From RGIG8368 sp045540275 (GTDB taxonomy: Bacteria > Verrucomicrobiota > Kiritimatiellia > RFP12 > UBA1067): a stretch of DNA of 6,104 nucleotides. Under the pieces are notes generated by a model. It was not told where the DNA came from. It did not search any database and saw only the letters and a program-made list of their open reading frames with translations. The stretch is from NCBI GenBank assembly GCA_045540275.1, contig JAZQGX010000019.1, positions 1 to 6,104 on the forward strand. Direction: 5' to 3'. Of this stretch, positions 5,136 to 6,104 are shown piece by piece (the first letter of the stretch is position 1; every line of letters starts with the position of its first letter). A program made the translations under genes and the position numbers.

Positions 5136-6011
5136 TCATGGTTGCTGTGGCAATGATCCTGACCTTTTAAATTTCCCTCTTGTATTAATTTCTCCAATCA
5201 GTTCCATGCCGTCAAGAGAGCTATCGACGGGTGTTCCCTTTACGGAGACATGCCACCCCTCGCCATTGAGATCGCCACCCGAATACATGTCAAACGAGAA
5301 GTAGTCATCTGAGCCTCCCCACCCGCGAACATATCCCTTTTCTGGGATAGCATACCACCTTCCACCGAACTCAAGTTCCACTGTTTCGTTTTCGACGTTC
5401 ACCCTCAGACGGCGTTGATTGTCAACCAAGCCATAACCATCCACCAGACAGTAATTGCCGTCCTTGAGGCGATAAACCATAAACGGGCCGTAACCGCAGG
5501 TGTCTATTAAAAGCCCGATCCGCTTGCCTGATTTGAAAAGAAGCCGCTTGTCGTACTCTGCACAGAAGGTCTTGGCCCGTTTGTACTCTACGGCAAAAGG
5601 CAAATCCTCAGTGATCCGGCCTTTCGTCCACGGCCAGTCACCTTCAGTCGCAATGGGCGAGAAACGTATGACGGTACAAAGAACCGAAGCAGTGGCAAAG
5701 CAAAAAGTGAAAAGAATGACAAAATAGACCACGATGTGCGTTACCCACCAAAGGCCGTTCAGAATACGGTTGCATGGTTCTTTCAGGCGCCAACCACCGC
5801 GATAGGCAGCCAAGGCGTAAGCAGCGAAGGTCAAGACGAGGAAAAACCACCAGGTTTCCAGCAATTTGCCAACCAACACCATCAGCATGATTCCGAACGG
5901 GATTATGCGGAAAGCCCACGTCTTGCCGCCAGCCTTCTTCCGCCGCCATGCCAACGCGCCGAATCCCGTCAACAAAAGCATTGCCGCAGCATCACCTATC
6001 CCGATTGACAT
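5136..6011 (-). CDS. Multi-pass membrane protein with soluble C-terminal domain, unrecognised
   Basis: A 291-residue protein of no family I recognise. The N-terminal 115 residues hold four likely membrane segments, at about 5-22, 33-50, 54-70 and 87-115, with basic stretches between them (WRRKKAGGK at 22-30, YRGGWRLK at 70-77). Residues 116-291 are hydrophilic and rich in Gly, Tyr, Trp and Asp. They read as a beta-rich domain, with DTCGYGPFMVYRLKDG (170-185) and YCLVDGYGLVD (187-197) looking like repeated strand-turn units, then RWYAIPEKGYVRGWGG (218-233). The ATG at 6011 has GGAG 7 nt upstream. It overlaps the end of another membrane-protein gene by 20 bp, suggesting an operon. Base composition is visibly less GC-rich than in the amr and flavodoxin genes, which could mean transfer or a different selective regime. 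No catalytic motif is seen. Confidence 0.8.
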   Translation of the reverse strand: MSIGIGDAAAMLLLTGFGALAWRRKKAGGKTWAFRIIPFGIMLMVLVGKLLETWWFFLVLTFAAYALAAYRGGWRLKEPCNRILNGLWWVTHIVVYFVILFTFCFATASVLCTVIRFSPIATEGDWPWTKGRITEDLPFAVEYKRAKTFCAEYDKRLLFKSGKRIGLLIDTCGYGPFMVYRLKDGNYCLVDGYGLVDNQRRLRVNVENETVELEFGGRWYAIPEKGYVRGWGGSDDYFSFDMYSGGDLNGEGWHVSVKGTPVDSSLDGMELIGEINTRGKFKRSGSLPQQP

Positions 6012-6104
6012 ATTCCCGCTCCATTTCCTTATGGTTGCACATCAAAAACAGCGTTGCTGAACAAATCGCCCCGAACGTGTCGCAGAGGATGTCCTTCTGC
6101 GCGT
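5992..6104 (-). CDS. C-terminal end of a membrane protein entering from the right edge
   Basis: Thirty-six codons are open on the minus strand from the right edge (first full codon at 6102) to a TGA at 5992-5994. They begin AQKDILCDTFGAICSATLFL and end in a charged tail (NHKEMEREYVNRDR). The pattern of an Asp-containing entry, then D-T-F-G-A and a short hydrophobic helix, resembles the last membrane helix of VanZ-like or YjdF/DUF2238-like proteins. With so little sequence this is only a suggestion. The frame overlaps the start of the following membrane-protein gene by 20 bp, a spacing typical of co-translated genes. Only the 3' end is in the window. Confidence 0.5.
   Translation of the reverse strand, partial: AQKDILCDTFGAICSATLFLMCNHKEMEREYVNRDR

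Noticed and set aside
1..6104. CRISPR arrays, insertion sequences, tRNA or rRNA genes
   Set aside because: No regularly spaced repeats, transposase motifs, terminal repeats with target duplications, or RNA gene signatures were seen on either strand.

Overview
The window is a compact stretch of a bacterial chromosome. Its centre is GC-rich (roughly 60% or more by eye) and its right end is visibly less so. The gene content points to an anaerobe: an AmmeMemoRadiSam module (MEMO-like protein, AMMECR1-like protein and a radical SAM enzyme) and a DUF3793-flavodoxin pair. Shine-Dalgarno (SD) sites of the AGGAG/GGAGG type, near-consensus sigma70-type promoters and an intrinsic terminator indicate a bacterium rather than an archaeon. 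The phylum cannot be fixed from this sequence. A gut or sediment anaerobe such as a Kiritimatiellota/Lentisphaerota-type organism or a high-GC clostridial relative would fit, but that is a guess.

Left block (1-1360, minus strand): a TetR/AcrR-family regulator is followed, with a 4-bp stop/start overlap, by a metallo-beta-lactamase-fold hydrolase that runs off the left edge. A candidate promoter, a TTCACAA/TTGTGAA inverted repeat and a doubtful small ORF lie upstream of the regulator.

Central block (1363-3723, minus strand): a two-gene AmmeMemoRadiSam operon. The first gene fuses a MEMO-like domain to an AMMECR1 domain. The second is the radical SAM enzyme AmrS. Its start overlaps the end of the first gene and its strong SD lies inside that gene's last codons. 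The AmrS copy ends where the family usually continues into a C-terminal Cys-rich tail. A leader of about 70 nt with two tiny overlapping ORFs and an extended -10 promoter precede the operon.

Divergent block (3805-5026, plus strand): a strong promoter (perfect TTGACA, TATACT) is bracketed by a perfect 10-bp inverted repeat and overlapped by two related candidate operators. It drives a DUF3793 protein and a short flavodoxin, closed by a textbook rho-independent terminator. Flavodoxins are commonly induced when iron is short and can supply electrons to radical SAM enzymes, so a link between the two divergent operons is plausible. That link is inference.

Right block (5136-6104, minus strand): an unrecognised multi-pass membrane protein with a soluble C-terminal half overlaps by 20 bp the last 36 codons of another membrane protein that enters from the right edge. 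Base composition here is closer to 50% GC.
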